This document shows positions 35,561 to 46,816 of a stretch of 64,000 nucleotides of DNA, one piece after another. The translations under genes and the position numbers were made by a program. Source of the DNA: Nymphaea colorata (Eukaryota; Streptophyta; Magnoliopsida; Nymphaeales; Nymphaeaceae); assembly GCF_008831285.2 (NCBI RefSeq), contig NC_045142.1:26611876-26675875 (forward strand). Reading direction: 5' to 3'. Position 1 is the first letter of the stretch. Each line of letters begins with the position of its first letter. The notes below the pieces were generated by a model. The model saw only the letters and a list, made by a program, of their open reading frames with translations, was not told the origin of the DNA and did not search any database.

Positions 35561-37733
35561 TAGCTGCGTACTTGTTTTTACATTGACACAAGTGCCTCCC
35601 TCTTTTCTTTTGAAGTCAAAAGAAGGGAATTTTGCTGCTGTGAATGGTAAGCAAAAAGCTTCACCAGAATAATTACTTGTCTACATGAGCCACCTCTACT
35701 TGGACATGGAAAATAAAAGTTAGGTCTTCAGAATCATAAAAAGATTTGAAGTGCTTATCAATTTTTCCATTTTATCCTTCTCATTTATTTAGCGATCAGG
35801 AAGTCTTCAGCTTAAAATTGCAAGAATGCAACTTTGTTTCTTGAAGGAAAATTTGGAAACTTTTTAGGTTAGTGAACTTGGAAGCTCATTTTGGTTTTTG
35901 GTTTGTCAGGATGAATTTATGCGTTGAACCTTCTTCGACAGACCCAGTTGCAATGTGGCATGTGAGGGCAAAGATGTCACCATCTTCTCTTTTGGCTGTT
36001 GATTTGGGAGTTGTTTCAGGATTGATGCCGAATCTTCTGTTGCTTTTTCATTATACCCAGGTTTGTTCACTTAATAAAAAACTGGAAGCGACTCATCTTC
36101 TCCTCAGATTACTTATCACCGAATTAAGGACAAAGATGCTTCTATATCGCAAAGGAGTTAAACACAGGCCTCAAGTAATTTACTTTTCTGTGATTTCAAT
36201 GCTTCTGCCTTCAAAGCAGCATATAGTGATAGGTTACTTGTTTAATGTTTGGCAGGTCGCATTTGCCATTGGAAACAATTTTGTAATGGCAGACCAGTAT
36301 TAATTGTTTCGTAAATGGAAGTAGTGAAAAAAAAAAAACTCCGACAACAATACTTATAGGTTACTGCCGTCTGTACAGGATGTGAAAAATCCTTGTATAA
36401 CATGTCACCATATGCAAGTCCTGGCATGGTTCACACTTCACACTTCACAGCATGAAAAACGAATGACTTATTATTGTTGCTTATCAGAAAGATGAAATTG
36501 TTGTCTGATTCTTACCATGCAAGAATGATTGTGTGAATTGATCCTAATTAGGTTCATCCGTCACTCTAAAATATCTTGGGCTCTGATGTTTTTTTGTAGT
36601 AGACGGTTCTTCAGTTGGAGTTTTAGTTGGTTGGTTCGCATGATTATTGATTACTGTTTGTGTGATTCGTTTGAGTGCAACTGTCATTTGGAGCACTAAA
36701 AGACATCCAGAGATTTCATGGCCATGCAGGGGGATCTATGCAAGAGGTAGTATGGAATTTGCTCATGCATGATCGTGGGATTGGTACCGAAGAAGGTTTC
36801 CTCAATGCTACAGATCTTGAACAATCAATGAAAGGGATTGCGGACATGGGAGTTTTTTTCAGCATCCAGCTGGTGATACACTATCATCATTCCAGTTGCT
36901 CAATGCTGTCCTCAGCCTCTGCATCCCAGTTAGTGCTAGTGAGGGCAATAAGATTCCTTTCAAGGGGACGATTTGATTATACAGAATGCTGTGTATTTTT
37001 CTCAATGATAATGCTGTGAAACCAAATTGGCTGTTCGCGTCAGCAATAAAGGATCACAAGTCCTACAATGTTTGAATACTTTAAGAGTCAAAGGGATGGA
37101 ATACACCTGTTCATTTGATGGTGGTGTAAAGTGTAAACCACAGGCGGAGAAAGGTTTTTAAAAAGCTGCTCGCAATCTAGATGAATTACTCATGGAAGGC
37201 AGAAACATGGTGGTGTCCACATACCTGCTTGTTTCCATTGTACATGATATGAAATCCTCTACGTTCATCCGTTGTATGGTAGTAGTTATGAAATTTATAA
37301 GCGAACAAAATGTTCTGCTTTTCCTTTTTGTGTATAAGTGTGCCTTCATGATGTTCCCTTCCTTCAGGGTCTTCTGCATTCTTCTTTGTTAAATATGTAT
37401 GCTTAGCTTGTTTATTGCAGAAAGAATTCTCATTGCTTCCCGCTCTGATTGCTGTGGGGACAGACCAATGTTTGTCGATGGTTTCTCAGAAGGATGGCTG
37501 GAATCTGGCTTGCGCTTGGAACCAGCATTATCGACAGTGTAATGCAATTTCCTCCATACCAGTTACGTTGATTGGTTGATTGTTGCTTAATTCCACATCA
37601 TCATGTTCATTGAGGCACCAAGTTACATTTATTACATATAAAACCAACCAAATTTGCATTGACATAGATGTACAGCTAAATTGATTGCATGTACAAGATT
37701 TAATGGACAAAGCAAATTGTTGATTTTTTTGTC
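35561..37733. other. 3' flank of the PPR gene; exon-like patches, no recognised gene
   Basis: Open plus-strand stretches at 35872-36303 and 36675-37019 and a patch following a TTTATTGCAG acceptor-like site (about 37420-37540) look somewhat coding, but I recognise no family. They could be spliced 3' UTR of the PPR gene, a decayed gene or chance. The DMP gene converges on this region from the right. Confidence 0.35.
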
Positions 37734-38402
37734 TCATTTACCATTTGTAACAGGATAGCCGATGCCGTGGCGTCTTGTGGGGAAGACAACAAACAGCAGG
37801 CTGCAGATAAGCCCGATTCCAACAGGAACAGCATCCAGCACTTCTTCTGTAGCATGTTTTGGCTGTGGGTAGAAGCAATTCAGCACGTTCTTGTCTCTCA
37901 GAGCCACAGCAACAAATACCAAGAAAGATAGCACAGCATGCACATAGTCAACGAATCTAAGTCTGTACTTTGTTAGATCCGGCAGCGCTGATGACGATGA
38001 TGAAGAAGACGAAGATACAGGGTAATCAATAAGCCACATGCCTTTGAAGGTGGCGAAGCCATAATAGAGTTGACCATCATCTAATCTGATACTGTCTGTG
38101 AAGGAAGCAACGAAGCATGACGCCGCCAATAGCATTAGCAGTATCAGGGTCATGAGACGGTTGACAGGATCACAGATGCCATTGTTGGAGAAGATGGGAG
38201 TCAGCAGCTGGAAGGCTAAGAGGGTGCCTGTGGGTAGGAGGTTGGCCAGGTTGGCAGTACTGGCCAAGGTCTGGCTGATGGCTCTCTGAGCAGCAGATTG
38301 AGATGGCTGCTCCGAGGGCCTTTCATCTTCTTCCTTTTGAGCTTTTTCTGTAATCTCTGCAACAATTCCCTTTGGGGTTTGGATCCTTGATCTGAGAGAC
38401 AT
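37734..38402 (-). CDS. DMP: DMP (DUF679) four-span membrane protein
   Basis: DMP proteins are plant endomembrane/plasma-membrane proteins linked to senescence and, for some members, to gamete fusion. The 222-residue product has a polar N terminus, then four hydrophobic spans: LANLLPTGTLLAFQLL, LMTLILLMLLAASCFVASF, YVHAVLSFLVFVAVAL and VPVGIGLICSLLFVVF. Family hallmarks seen are TLAS(T)ANLANLLPTGT near the first span, DG(Q)LYYGFATFKG in the loop, and FPTRRHGIGYP at the C terminus. I chose the ATG at 38402, giving the usual DMP length; an in-frame ATG at 38486 would add 28 residues. The loop between spans 2 and 3 carries a run of ten serines, an unusual expansion. No intron, as is common for DMP genes. 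The specific subgroup is not determined. Confidence 0.94.
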   Translation of the reverse strand: MSLRSRIQTPKGIVAEITEKAQKEEDERPSEQPSQSAAQRAISQTLASTANLANLLPTGTLLAFQLLTPIFSNNGICDPVNRLMTLILLMLLAASCFVASFTDSIRLDDGQLYYGFATFKGMWLIDYPVSSSSSSSSSALPDLTKYRLRFVDYVHAVLSFLVFVAVALRDKNVLNCFYPQPKHATEEVLDAVPVGIGLICSLLFVVFPTRRHGIGYPVTNGK

Positions 38403-38585
38403 TTTCTGAGAATGGTGGTTGAGAAGAAGGCAAAGGAATGATTGTCTGTTCTGACTTTTGAAGGGCAGAGAAGGCAAGGGAGACATGGGGCGTGGGCCAT
38501 TTCTTGCACGGTGGTTGTCTCTGCAACGTGACGTTACGGACAACAGAAAATGTAAATGTCTCTTGCCTTTGCCTTTAGCTTCCAA

Positions 38586-41500
38586 GCAGTAAAATTTATT
38601 TGGCTTGTTTGCCTAGTTAGATGGTGCGCCAAGTCCCCCCAGGCAAAGCCCAAACAGTTTTGACTTGGCGCATTTTTGGGATGACAGTGACACCATGTCT
38701 AAAACACCTTGATTGACAGGTCATTAGCATGTCTTACTTTTTCTTTCTTCTCATCCTTTGAGGTGGGTAGGAATCTTTCTTAAAATTAAGACGTGTAAAT
38801 GCATAATTTATATTTTTTATGACCAAATTAGTTTGTTACAACAAAAAATAGATGCATATATAGAACGGGTAGTTTATAATTTTTAAAACCGAAGTTTGTT
38901 TGTTAAGAAAAAAATAGTGTCTTCAAATCATGTTATTGACTTTGCCCACAAGCAAAGCCAGACCCTTAGAATAATCATATTTTGGCATGATTTAGACATG
39001 AACCAAACTCTTAGATCCTACTGGGCAAAGTTAGCCGGGAGATTAAAGTCAACTTTCCGATTAGAACATTAACAAAGGAAAAAAAAATAAGTACGTCAAT
39101 ATAAGGTGACGACTCTATATTAGGTGATATCACATTTCTCGGAAAAATTCTTGTCTAAGGTCACAAATTTTCTGGATAGTTTTCATTTTCATTCCACAAA
39201 AAATCAAAGATCTGAATGTTTTACAACAATCTACGATCATTTTTTCTAAGTAAGCTGAAACAGTTTTGGTCAACAAAAACTTGAGCATCTTTAGATGATT
39301 GACCATCTTCGTTGTAGTTACTGCACATTCTTTTCATCTATCTCAAGCAAGCTTTCTACTGTTTCAGGAAAACTCAACAACGGTCAGAAAGTGTATCACG
39401 TGAACGGCCAGGCATTCGAAGAAAGGAGTTTCACATCAAGCCCGTAAAATGTGCTGCCTCCTGAAACTGCCGCTGCCTTAGCATTTCTTGGCTTATCCAT
39501 GGTGCTTTCTGCCTTCTATTACACCTCTCACAGTTTTGTAAATATAGTTTATGCATCAACTCCTATCGGCTGATCAAGCCCCTAAATATCATCCCGGAGG
39601 AGGAGATATTTTTGTCATATTATATAAAAAATTTAGTATCATTCGCTGAATAGGAGATATTTTTGTCATTTTATATAAAAAATTAGTGTTTTTCTATTAG
39701 CAGACTGCTTTTTAAGAATCCTTTGAGCATTATTTGCCCAAACTTTAAGCAACTTTCCGTGGCTTCTTTAAAAAAAAAAAAATTGCTTCTACCTTTTAAC
39801 ACACATGAAGTACAGCTTCTTTCACCAAAAAAAAAAGAGAGAGAGAGAGAGAAAGGAGGAGGAGGAGGGGGATCAGTTGGCCTTAGAAGGTCCGACTGAA
39901 AATCCTGGCTTTCTGAACTTGAATTTATTGTTCACGCCATCAAACAAGACCCAATGGTCCTCCCCATTGCCAAAAAACAATTTTGAATCCATTATACCGT
40001 TGTACTTACACAGAAAGAAATCAGAAAAGATCTCCCCCAGTGGGGAGAACCTCCCAACAAAGAACCTGTCAATTGTATTTTCATGGACACTGGCTAATTG
40101 ATAGGTGTTTCTTTTTCCGACCCAGGTCTCGGAGCAGCCCTCCACTCCACCGATAACAGAGGTAAAGATGCGGTTTTGATTTCTCATTGAATCTCAATTC
40201 TACTGTTGTGTTCACCACCAATTTTCTTGACAAAATGATGGTCTCGTGAATCAAACAATGAGCCCCAAAATTTCCTCAATCGGCATACTATTTGGACGCT
40301 AAACCAATCTCAGAAAGCGTCTGTCCTTCTGCAGTCTTTTGGTCCATGGAATCTCTCTGTTAGTTAAACTGCGCTGGACCGGTGAGATATTGATGGCGAT
40401 CATCTAACTACCAGCCACAAGTTGTTCGGCATACGCCGCTAGAAAGCCGGGTTTAAGACCTTTGGGTCACAAACGGGCGAAGTTTTCAATGCCCACACCG
40501 CATTTCTTGGCAGTTGGCATAAACTCGTATCAGTTTTCTTCAGTCACATAGTGTCTAGAGTCATAAAATCACATCCACTCACCAGATCTTCGACTTTTCT
40601 TTCCCCACATGAGGTTAGATTTTTCATGGCTTAGCTGGTCAGAACAGCTGCTGTTTGAAGAAAGGTCAACTCATAGTTGGATTTCTGCAGTATATGCGGA
40701 CTTGGTTCGGAATGCGGTTGAGTTCACGATCAGCTTTAATTATAGCTTAAGGTCGAACTTCTCATGATAATGGGGTCGAGTTACTCGAATCATTGCTGAG
40801 TTCAACTTGCTTCAAGGTTGGCAGCATGATATATATGTATATATATATATAATGTCAGAGCCAAAAAATTTTGGTTATGAGGTACTGTTATAGAAATGAG
40901 AGTTATAGAAATTCTCATTTTTGAATGAGTACAATATATATTAATAAGTAAATGATTGTAAGAAATCTATGTAAAAATATGTATCACTCAAATGTATGAG
41001 TTGATGATAGTATCTTTTCTTTTTCTCATTATTTTGACGTGTATGACCTATATGAATGATTAGATTGTTACTTAGATGATGAGATTAGGGATGTGAAAAG
41101 GTTGGATTCAAAATGGATATTCATTCAGACTGATTTAAAAAAGTTGGGTTTGAAGATAAACAATTAACATTCAATTAAGAAAAGTGTATTGTATTTAAAT
41201 ATAAAAAATGGCATTCGATTTTATTTGAATTTAAACTCGATTTTAAATAAGTACGAGACTGGATTTGGCTTAAGATTCATATTCAATTTCAAATAAATGT
41301 GCTCTATCTAGCATTCTTACATTTTTAAAAGTCATTTCTTAATGTGGTTTAGATTCAGTTGTACATTTAATTGATAGATGCAAATCTAGATATGAAAATA
41401 AAAGTCAAATTCTAATCAAATTTATATTATGAATTTAAAAATTAGATTCATATATAACAAAATTTTCTTCGTTCGTATTTCAATTCAAATATATGATCAT

Positions 41501-41768
41501 ATGATCAACTGAATACAATAAAAAGTAGATTCGATTTACTGGCATCCTGGAATTGGAGATATTAGATTTGGGATAATACTTGTACGTGCCAAATCGTATC
41601 GACCGATACGAGCCGACAGCTTGGATGTCGATAGCCACGAGGTCTGAAGATTCCGAGCCCGCGGTTAGTGGAGCCCACCGCGGTCCGGAACCATTTTTCG
41701 AAACGATACGGACGCGATTTGGAGCCCAAAATTTGATACGAAGCAGTTCAGTTGGGGTCCTCGTGCTG
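38586..41768. other. Intergenic, no recognised gene
   Basis: AT-rich DNA. A minus-strand open frame beginning with ATG (39873-40187, 104 codons) has a protein-like composition but no family I recognise. There is a 51-bp tandem duplication near 39601-39690, a GA run near 39837-39852, a (TA)n tract near 40829-40851, and AT-rich imperfect repeats at about 41.1-41.5 kb similar in texture to those at 4.4-4.7 kb. Confidence 0.35.
39601..39690. repeat. 51-bp tandem duplication
   Basis: AGGAGATATTTTTGTCAT with a following ATATAAAAAAT stretch occurs at 39601 and again at 39652, with small differences. It lies in intergenic DNA. Confidence 0.8.
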
Positions 41769-41776
41769 CCACGTGG
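41769..41776. promoter_or_regulatory. Palindromic G-box (CCACGTGG) upstream of the REF/SRPP gene
   Basis: A perfect G-box/ABRE-type core lies about 130 bases upstream of the TATA box of the REF/SRPP gene. bZIP and bHLH factors bind this motif in plants, and stress or ABA induction is known for several REF/SRPP genes. The regulatory role here is inferred. Confidence 0.5.
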
Positions 41777-41900
41777 AAGGTAGCGAGAGTCGCGGGTAGG
41801 GTCGGATCCTCGTGACAAAGGCACCCCGCTCCGCACGGGAAGGGAGCGGGCCACAGCCGTTGATCTTGACAATCGGACGGTCGAAATCTAAAGGTTCTCA

Positions 41901-41907
41901 TATAAAT
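41901..41907 (+). promoter_or_regulatory. TATA box of the REF/SRPP gene
   Basis: TATAAAT in a CTCATATAAATGCG context precedes the start codon at 42045 by about 140 bases, implying transcription from about 41930 and a leader of roughly 110 bases. Confidence 0.65.
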
Positions 41908-42044
41908 GCGTCCCCCGGCCTGTGGGTCACCGGCATGCTGTAGGGTTTTCGTTCTTCGGTTCCTGATCTGGGCCTGCTTTTCTTCCCTTCTGTCTCACCT
42001 GTCTGCCCGGATCCGGAAAGGTCTTCTACTTGAAGAGAGATTCA

Positions 42045-44796
42045 ATGGCGGACGCGAATGATCGCCGTGAAAAACCGGTACTGAATCTGATGCATTTCTT
42101 TGATCACTTGCGCTTTCTTCTTGGTTTCGTTCTGTCTCCGTCCGATCCCGTCGGAGATCGTTTGTTTTCTCTCTCATTTTCTTTGTTTTGAGGTGTTGAA
42201 TTGGAGTTTGGAATTATTTCTCGATCTTCGTTGTTGATCTTCTCTGGGTTCTTGTTGCAGGAGCAGGAGGAAAGGTTGAAGTATCTGGAGTTCGTGAAGA
42301 CCGCTGCGTCGAAGGCGGTGGTGTGCGTCTCGGGTCTCTATGGGAGCGCTAAGAAGAACTCGGGCCTGCTAAGGCCGGGGGTGGAGACCGTCGAGGGGAC
42401 CGTCAAGACGGTCGTCGGCCCCGTCTACCAGAGCCTCCACACCGTCCCTCTCCAACTCCTCAGCTTCGTCGATCGCAAGGTGTAAACGGCCACATCTAGA
42501 TCTCTCTCTCTCTCTTACATTTTTAGTGAAAAGCATGCCAGTACTCGTAGTCCAAATTCTAAGTCCAGTAGTGTACTAGTTTTGATCAGTTCAAGGAAGC
42601 GCCTCAAAATATTTTCCGGTTTCTCACCTAACTGAGTTCAGGTCTGGGTTTCTTTTGAACGATCGTTCAGAAAAGTTAGTTATATCAACGAGCCTCTTAG
42701 GTCACATATGTTGTTTACATTCATTTGCCTGGTCGTAGTAGATCTCATATAGCCTAATATTTGTGTTGGGGTTTAGGCTAGCACACGTACAGACTCCTTC
42801 CGGGTTGTTTGCCAATGGAACGATTTATTACTGACTGCCCGATGAGGCAGATTCATGAAAGCTGTAGCACGATCCATGAATTTGCCCCAGGGCAGATTCC
42901 GTAACGAATTATTTCTGTGTAACAAATTATTATTATTATCGCCGCTAGGGCGCTTCTTTCTGGATGGTTTTGGCCATTCATCTTAGGCCTTTTTTACGCA
43001 AGAACAGGAGATGATCTAATTTCGTTTTTTGTTGGTGGAGTTTAAAATGGAAATCATTTTAATGCTCCGTAAATCAAATATATTATAGTTGGTCTAAGTC
43101 ATAAGGAGTGTGATATGATGCTTTACTTCCTGACGGTGCTTTTTATTATGCGTACTTTTCCAATTTTATGCTACATATCCAACTAAGTTGAAGCTGTTGA
43201 ACTAGAGAGTACTAGATACCCGACTTAGTTGAAGTTGTTGAACTAACGAGTACTAGAGTGTCTCCGTCATGCATCGACGCGACGACATGGATGGTACATT
43301 GTTGGTGTGGCAATGCTCAAAAGATGAAGACACGTGAAGGCAAGTTGGTGGTCCACTTGTGATTTTTTTTTTTCCCTTCTTTCTTCCTTTTTTTTTTCTT
43401 TTTTCTTTGGTTGGATCCTAATGTTGAAGTGGACTGATGAAGTGCTCCATCCGAAACTCAAAAAATCTCTGCGTGAAAGTTAAAATCTCTCACTCTGTTT
43501 CTGTGTGCGCGCCTGACCCATCCCCATGTGAAGTGCAGTTTTCCTGACTTTGATGAGATCATAGCTTTTCCAACTTTACTGTGTAGATGTCGCTTATATA
43601 TAAAACTTGACAGTTCATGAATCTTTTCTCGAATGTCAGGCCTCAGGTTCATGTTTAGGCATGTTGCCACGTTTCAACATCCCCACTACCTTTTTCTGCT
43701 TCGTTGTTGTCGCTTAGCGACAGCTTTTTTACCATTATAAATTCATAGCAGTATAACTTTGGACTGTGGTACAGAAAAATGTGATTATGACATACCAAGA
43801 TATTGGTTGCCAAATATATGAATTATTATTGCAGTTTATTGCGTTAATTGATTATCAATAGCACATGATATTAACCATCAGGTTTGACCGTTAGCTTGAC
43901 CTTGGTCCCTCAAGGTATATAATAAAACTGTCTTACGCTGATTGATAGTACGCATGGAACCAACTATGAGCATTGAAACTTGAAAAAGTCATTATGAGCA
44001 TTGAAACCTAATACTTAGGTAAATTAATATTATTCGAATTTTGAAAGAATCACCTGTCACGTTTCAATATAGTTTGTACATACTGATAGATAAAGGGGGC
44101 TAGTGCTACGAAGAGGAGATCAGTATCCCTTCTTAAAATAGCCTTTCTTAAAAGCGGTAGTTATTAAAATGAAATGTAAAATTATTAAAAAAAAAACCCC
44201 CAAACCTCATATAAGCTAATGAGTATAACTTGTTCACATTGGTTTTCAGGAGTCCTGAGCATTGAAGATTCCGTTGTTCTAATTTTCTGTAGGTCGACGA
44301 AGCGATCAGCAAGGTGGACGGGCGCGTGCCTCCCATTGTAAAGGAAGCCTCCAGCCACGTTTGCTGGGCTGCACAAAAGGCTCCGGCTGTGGCTCGGGAG
44401 GTGGCAACGGAGGTCCGGCGGGATGGCGTCGTCGGGGCGGCCAGCGGCCTCGCCAAGACCGTCTACTTCAAATGCGAGCCGGTAGGCAAGGAGCTCTACG
44501 CCAAGTATGAGCCCGTAGGCAAGGAGCTCTATGCCAAGTATGAGCCGGTGGCCGAGAGGTATGCAGTGACCACATGGCGAACACTCCACCGGCTCCCTCT
44601 CTTCCCTCAGGTAGCGCAGATCGTCATCCCGAGCGCAGCCTACTGGTCAGAGAGATACAACGACATAGTCCGCTCCTCAACAAACAGGGGCTACGCCGTG
44701 TCGTCTTACCTGCCTGTGATCCCCACTGATAAGATTGCCAAAGTGTTCGGTGAACGTGAGCACGCTTCAGGCGAGGGCGTCGGAGGCACTCAATGA
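42045..44796 (+). CDS. SRPP: REF/SRPP family lipid-droplet-associated protein, 3 exons
   Basis: REF/SRPP proteins coat lipid droplets or rubber particles and affect stress tolerance and droplet stability. Exons: 42045-42077, 42261-42479 and 44293-44796, all GT-AG and in frame, giving 251 residues. Hallmarks seen: an early EERLKYLEFVKTAA segment, LRPGVETVEGTVKTVVGPVY, the VDRKVDEA segment spanning the exon 2/3 junction, and a C-terminal amphipathic region with repeated YEPVGKELYAK-type units. The EPVGKELYAKY unit is duplicated exactly in tandem (33 bp each, 44476-44541). Without splicing after exon 2 the frame ends at once (GTG TAA). Intron 2 is 1.8 kb. A TATA box and a G-box lie upstream. Arabidopsis calls this family LDAP; the paralogue is not fixed here. 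Confidence 0.95.
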
Positions 44797-45536
44797 TGTC
44801 AGCGTCAACGACGGTCCTCTTACCCTGATCTCTTGCATGCCCATCTACATGGCTGGCTGTTACTTGGGACCGTGGGTTCGGTACGATAGCCTACGCAGTA
44901 GTTTGCTTCTGTTGTTTAGCTTCTGAAGGCATCTGCCTGCAGAAAACTTGAAACTTTTAGGTTGATTATCACAGTATTAAATCGTCGAGTTGTTTTACAA
45001 GCAGTTCTTGTTGATGCTTCGCCGCTTTCATTGCTCTTGATATTGCAGCTACACGGCCACCATCACCTGCCGTGGCAGGTTCATTCTTAATTTAAAATCT
45101 ACAACCCACCATCTTCTTTAGTGTTTAATCTCCTAGCCGATGCTTGAGAGCCGGGCATAATCGAAGCCTAACTTGAATCAGCATAGAAAGAAGGTTTTCC
45201 CCAGCATGCCCAGAAACATCATCGTCACCAAACCCACAACAAGAAAAGTGCTAAAACAAAATAAAAAAAAGAGGTGACATGAAAGGGAAAAAAAGGGGAG
45301 AAGCAAGCTTTATAGCTAAACAATCTATCCAAAAGTCCAAACATGAATTGTTTTGTGACTTGCAAAGCTGACGACCATAGAGTTGCACAAAACAGCTTAC
45401 AACACCATCCTTCCCAAAACTAAAAGACCCATATTTTGTTGATTCAAATCGTATCTACCTAAGTTGTAAAAAGGCAAAGCATAGAACCATGGCATATACT
45501 TTTGGAACAAATTCCATTTGAAGAGATTTGAAAAAG

Positions 45537-45611
<75 letters not shown>

Positions 45612-45925
45612 TTTTGCATGCTCATCATACCTAGTCCCTTCATTCAAACAGATATAGTTCAACATGAAAGTTAAATTCACACTTGCCATCTTGAAAACCA
45701 TAAGTAAAGAGACATGTTTACTTATTACTACTTCTTTCTATTATTCTTTAATTTTAAAAATAATTTTAAATTATTTGAAAAAGTAAATCAAAAAATGTAA
45801 ACCCATATTAGACATTCATCAAATGAATAAAGGGCTTGACATGGAAGCATACTAAACCATCTGACTCACTCTCTCTCTCGGTAGCCCTTACTCTCTTCAA
45901 CAGTCTATCGTCTCTCTCTCATCTC

Positions 45926-45971
<46 letters not shown>

Positions 45972-46513
45972 TCTCTTCTTTTCTAGGTATGGCGTTTACT
46001 TTCTCAAAGCGGAGCAAATGAACATGACATTTCCCACGAGTGATCCCCTTCATTTTTGTTAGGATTTTGAGGCGATGATGCAGATCTTCATGGGAGATCC
46101 CTTGATCAGAGGCCTAATATATGCGCGTCGGAGCAATCATCATGGCACATTGTTGGTCAAGATTCTCTTTCGCGTTGGTGAGCTCTTGATTTCAATCGTG
46201 GCAGTCGTTCATGGGTTATGCTGCGACCTGCATATCGTAGTAGTCTCTTCTACATCGACTAAGCGACAAAGGCAAACAAACCTAGCATCTACTCAAAGGT
46301 CGAGTCCAATCAGGAAGCCGAAACTCTACTTCGACTAATTCCCGTGCTTGAAAAAAAGCAACAAACCTCATTGTATCAGCTAGATGTAAATTTGGGACAC
46401 ACGATGGCTTGTTCACCACCAGCCAGGTCCGGCTGACCTATGCAAGGCCAAGAAGGCAAGATGGTTATGGTTATCACCTGAAGTACAGATTTGCTTTAGC
46501 GTAATGTTAGGAT
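44797..46513. other. Intergenic, no recognised gene
   Basis: 3' flank of the REF/SRPP gene, then AT-rich DNA with a 69-bp (TA)n tract and a (CT)n tract at about 45930-45970. No coding family recognised up to the Copia element. Confidence 0.4.
45541..45609. repeat. (TA)n microsatellite, about 34 repeats
   Basis: Uninterrupted alternating AT of 69 bases. Open frames across it are artefacts. Confidence 0.95.
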
Positions 46514-46779
46514 TGTTGGCGTATGGAACTTGATCTATACTAGACACTCATATGCAAATGTGGGTTTCGCCCTAATCCTTATGTTGCGAGGAGGGCCGCA
46601 ATTTTATTCTTCTTCTCTGAGAGTGTCTATGTTTTATCTGTGAGTGAATAGTAAAAGATCTGTGCGACCGTAGACGTAAGAGTTTTTTTGCTCCGAACTA
46701 CATAAATATTTGTCTTCTTCCTTGTTGTTTCTTACCCCCTCTTGAGAGTGCGAGAAAGAGTTTCGTATTGTTCCTAACA
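46514..46779 (+). repeat. 5' LTR of the Copia element
   Basis: 266 bases from TGTTGG to CCTAACA. Relative to the 3' LTR it lacks about 43 bases after CATATGCAA. Target-duplication base string AGGAT precedes it. Confidence 0.93.
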
Positions 46780-46781
46780 AC

Positions 46782-46793
46782 TAGTATCGGAGT
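46782..46793 (+). other. Copia primer-binding site (initiator tRNA-Met type)
   Basis: TAGTATCGGAGT immediately follows the 5' LTR and matches the plant initiator-Met primer site TGGTATCAGAGC at 9 of 12 positions. It marks plus-strand orientation of the element. Confidence 0.75.
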
Positions 46794-46816
46794 CAGGTTC
46801 GTTCGCGATAGGAACA

